Source: Phoebastria nigripes
Lineage: Eukaryota > Chordata > Aves > Procellariiformes > Diomedeidae
Direction of reading: 5' to 3'
NCBI GenBank assembly: GCA_035582835.1
Contig: JAYKAV010003143.1
Coordinates: 1,253,870 to 1,317,869 of the forward strand
DNA: 64,000 nucleotides
Position 1 is the stretch's first letter. Each line of letters starts with the position of its first letter. Of this stretch, positions 61,010 through 64,000 are shown in pieces. A program made the position numbers and the translations under genes. The notes beneath the pieces are model-generated. The model saw only the letters and a program-made list of their open reading frames with translations. It made no database searches and was not told where the DNA came from.

Positions 61010-62435
61010 TTAATCATACAAGGTATAAAACAACAAGTTTAATTTATTCCTTTTTAAAAACTGTTATGTTACTCTCTCGATGTGAAAACTGCATCTAGAA
61101 GCCCAATTTTGCCACTTAAAGTGATTTAAAGTGTTGTCTAGGTACTCATCACTGATAATTTTAGCTGCACGCTCACCCTGCACTCCCTGACGCAGATGAT
61201 CAGCCTGTATCAGCTCTCAGCATAACCACGAGTAGCTCGCTGTTGTTCAGACGTACATATGGATTTGGTAAGTAGAGGACCACTATAGTGGGTGGGTTTC
61301 ACCAAGGCAAAGCCTGCAATACCCACAGTTTCTCCCACCCTGGTACGAAGCAGCAGAAAGGAGCTGTATCACGCAGAAAAAATAGAGACTGCATTCAGTT
61401 CCTGGTAACTTTGCTGCCTGTTTGAGAGCTTGTAACATTTCAGATCACAGAGGTAAGTGACTTTTTTTTGGTCAAAAGCCATCACTAAGACACCCAGAAG
61501 GAGGCAAGTGATTCCAAATCCTACCGAGTCTCAGCCCCCTGCTCTTTCTGACATACTCAGTGACATAAAGCATGTGGACCTGTAATTAAAGTTACTACAG
61601 AGACAAAGCAAACAAACCCCNAAGCCTATTAGAAACATCTAATCACGATAGAAAAATTGCACTACAAAAGTATGATAAACAAAACACTTATTATGAGTAC
61701 CTTAAAAACCAATGACAAANGCAAGATTGTAAAGATCAACAACAAAAATTAAATGTAAAAAAAACCCCAAAACAAATGTCTCCTAAATTAATGACAATAT
61801 TTATAGAATAGATCTAAGCACAGACCTAATATTTAGCTTTATTTAAATTTTGGCTCCCAAGAGAATTAAAAAAACAGCTGGTATTGTTGATCTAATAGCG
61901 CCATGTCGGCCCAAGCAGACAGCGTAAGAACTGTGTGANGTTCAATGTCAACAAGCTATAGACTTGGAAAGATTGAGTTTACTATTTTATTTTATGTTTA
62001 AATGTTGTGCTGTGATGAGAGTGGAATTAGATGAAATTCTAGAGCAAATATACAGTTTAAACCCTAATTCATTTAGTCAGTTTAAGCAAAGGGAGAAATA
62101 TATATTACCCNACTCTTTACCACCAGCTGAACTGTATATTACAACATCAACAGAGAGCGTCGGCTGGCTTGGCTTCTGGAGCTCGGGAACTTCGTTCTTT
62201 GTAGTTCACTTTGGTTTTCAGGAGGNATCAGTAAGACTAAGTTATAAACAACAACACAGCGATCCTAATTCAGTTCTTCATTAGTCACCTATTCAGAGGA
62301 GGTAGTTTACTGTCCAATTTTTGAAAACCTTGCAAAATTAGGCTGTCTGTCTTGGTGCTTATTTGTGGATTATAACGTCTAACTTTTGGCAATGGAAATA
62401 GCATTTAAGATCCTTTCTCTTCTAAATAAACATAA

Positions 62436-62460
62436 TTAAAAACAACAACAACAAACCAAC
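62436..62460. repeat. (AAC)n microsatellite
   Basis: TTAAAAACAACAACAACAAA passes into CCAACCC. Short AAC trinucleotide run. Confidence 0.75.
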
Positions 62461-63344
62461 CCAGAAAAGGATTTTGTCCTGATGTAGTTAGCCAAAATGG
62501 TAATTATCTCCAGTATGACATTGTGGTCTATGAAGTATACAGTTCAGTTACAGCTCTCCACTACCTTTCTACACGCTATATATTTATTCCGTGTTCCTGA
62601 GAAAATATCTGGGGCTTGTTCAGCATGAAAGGACCTATGTGAGAATCAAGAAGTATAGGTAATGACATTGACTTAATTAACAATAGAAAAAGTCATGTTT
62701 CTGGCTGCCAAACAAAACGTGAATGCCAGTTCATGAAGTTTTCTTCCTTTGTGACCCTGCTTTCAGTCTGGTGTAGCTGTGGATGTTGGCTCTGTCTGAC
62801 TGCAATTCCTAGACTTTTTCTGATTTGTGTCTTTCAAATAAGGGACCAGTGAACCACTACCAGAAAACTAAAGTAAAACCTTGTAGCTTTTTAGACCTAG
62901 CCAGCATTACAATTAACAGGCGTCTCCAGAGAAAGCCTCTGCAATTGAAATTAACAGTCTGATATCTAGAAGATATTTTGGTAAATTCAGACAGAGCAAG
63001 CTGAGGCATGGTGGGAAAATTAAACACAGAACTACGTGCTAACACTGCTTTTCTCCACTGCATTCATCCCTTCTCTCCAAACCAGTATGGCACTGGCCCA
63101 TGCACTGTCATTAGTATCTTAGTCTGGTGTATCGTAGGGATAATAATGAACCCTGAAGAGGGGAGGAATATTAGAGAAGACAAAAAAGACTGATACCCTT
63201 ATGTACATACAGTCTGTAGTCAGAGCAAGAGGACAGCAAGAGAGCAATTCAGCATCTCCACACATCAGTCAGAGCTAACGAGGACTTTGCAATCACCTTA
63301 GGCAGCTTCATAGCTTGCCAATATATATTTATATTTCTAAATTT

Positions 63345-63358
63345 ACACACACACACGC
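63345..63358. repeat. (CA)n microsatellite
   Basis: CACACACACACAC followed by GCG. Confidence 0.85.
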
Positions 63359-63515
63359 GTATTAGTACGAGGCTGCCGACAAACTAAAATCTGGTTTGTT
63401 GGTGCCAAAATTGATTCCAGATTGCATATATAGAATTATATAAACATCTTACATGTCCAGAGGTTGTGGAATGTGTAGGAGGGCAGGAGAGCAGCCAGCT
63501 CCCCCACCCAGCCCA

Positions 63516-63532
63516 GCACACACACACACACA
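63516..63532. repeat. (CA)n microsatellite
   Basis: An uninterrupted CA run of about eight units. Confidence 0.85.
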
Positions 63533-64000
63533 AAACACCCAAGGGACTATTTGAGTCACACTGTACCCAGGCAACAAATATTTAATTAGAGTGACAAATA
63601 GGATGAGTGGGTCTGAGCTGTCCCCCCTCCTTCCTATGTTAAGGGAACAAAGCGAAACACTAGGAGGGAAGCCTCCGTAACGCCCCAAACGCCTCCCGCC
63701 TGGAAGCATGTTTCTTCCCTCCAGCTTTTCCAGCTTGGCTCTTTTCCATCTCATGTGGAGCAAATGTCAGAATAATCCCGACACGGAAATCTCTTAACCA
63801 TGCTCTAAAGTCTGTCTGCGCATGGGAAGAAAAAAAAAATATCCGATACATGCATCAATATGGGACTGCCCTAGTTGACAAAAACCTGTACTTTTACCTG
63901 TCAGGAGTGCCTTCCCAGGTACAGGCCCAACAGTATGCTCCTGATGTGACATACTGCATGGTATCATAAGATAGCTAATATGCCCCTTTTTCNTCTTTAT

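Larger units (their letters stand above)
61010..64000. other. Non-coding stretch to window end
   Basis: No gene seen. AAC and CA microsatellites are the only repeats recognised. A 106-codon plus frame at 61964-62284 contains two N codons and no recognisable domain. Isolated Ns are frequent between 61.6 and 62.3 kb. Confidence 0.6.

Noticed and set aside
1101..63993. About forty isolated N bases through the window.
   Set aside because: They are single-base ambiguities of the assembly, not gaps with structure. Some fall in homopolymers (for example 56015). No biological pattern seen.
1..64000. Endogenous retrovirus or LTR element.
   Set aside because: No gag/pol-like frame, primer-binding site, paired LTRs or TG...CA boundaries with target duplications were recognised.

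Overview
This window is vertebrate nuclear DNA, almost certainly from a bird. The best evidence is three fragments of CR1 non-LTR retrotransposons ending in the avian-type 3' end: the (ATTCTATG)-like terminus and the phrases 'GGTTGGAAAAGACCTTTAAGATCA' / 'GGTTGGACCAGATGACCTTTTGAGG', the latter cut here into short words. Interspersed repeats that I can recognise cover only about 1-2% of the window, which also suits a bird. About forty isolated single N bases point to a draft consensus. There are no bacterial operons, Shine-Dalgarno-linked genes, rRNA or CRISPR arrays.

I find no convincing protein-coding exon. The longest ATG-to-stop frame is 170 codons and most others are under 110 codons. They overlap on both strands, follow local base composition (purine- or GC-rich tracts) and match no family I recognise. 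The window is best read as a gene desert or the inside of a very long intron.

Layout: 1-8.7 kb is AT-rich unique sequence with a strong short hairpin (about 2.9 kb), GA/GT microsatellites and a possible conserved non-coding element near 7.1-7.3 kb. CR1 fragments lie at 8.74-8.83 kb (minus), 17.46-17.77 kb (plus) and 22.97-23.14 kb (minus). A longer imperfect stem-loop lies at 20.97-21.05 kb. A GC-rich block at 30.6-32.6 kb stands out sharply from its surroundings. From about 35.7 kb onward there are several enhancer-like patches (35.7-36.3, 45.3-45.6, 52.3-52.7 and 59.9-60.6 kb) with homeodomain-core, E-box and SOX-like words. Several short degenerate palindromes (about 36.5, 49.4, 54.6, 57.9 and 59.4 kb) look like relics of old amniote palindromic (MITE-like) repeats.

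No genes can be shown to work together here. The most plausible function is cis-regulatory DNA for a gene outside the window, but that is inference. I did not find a new biological system. The items most worth checking are the two hairpins, the palindromic relic family, and the CpG-rich/conserved-looking pair at 59.9-60.6 kb.
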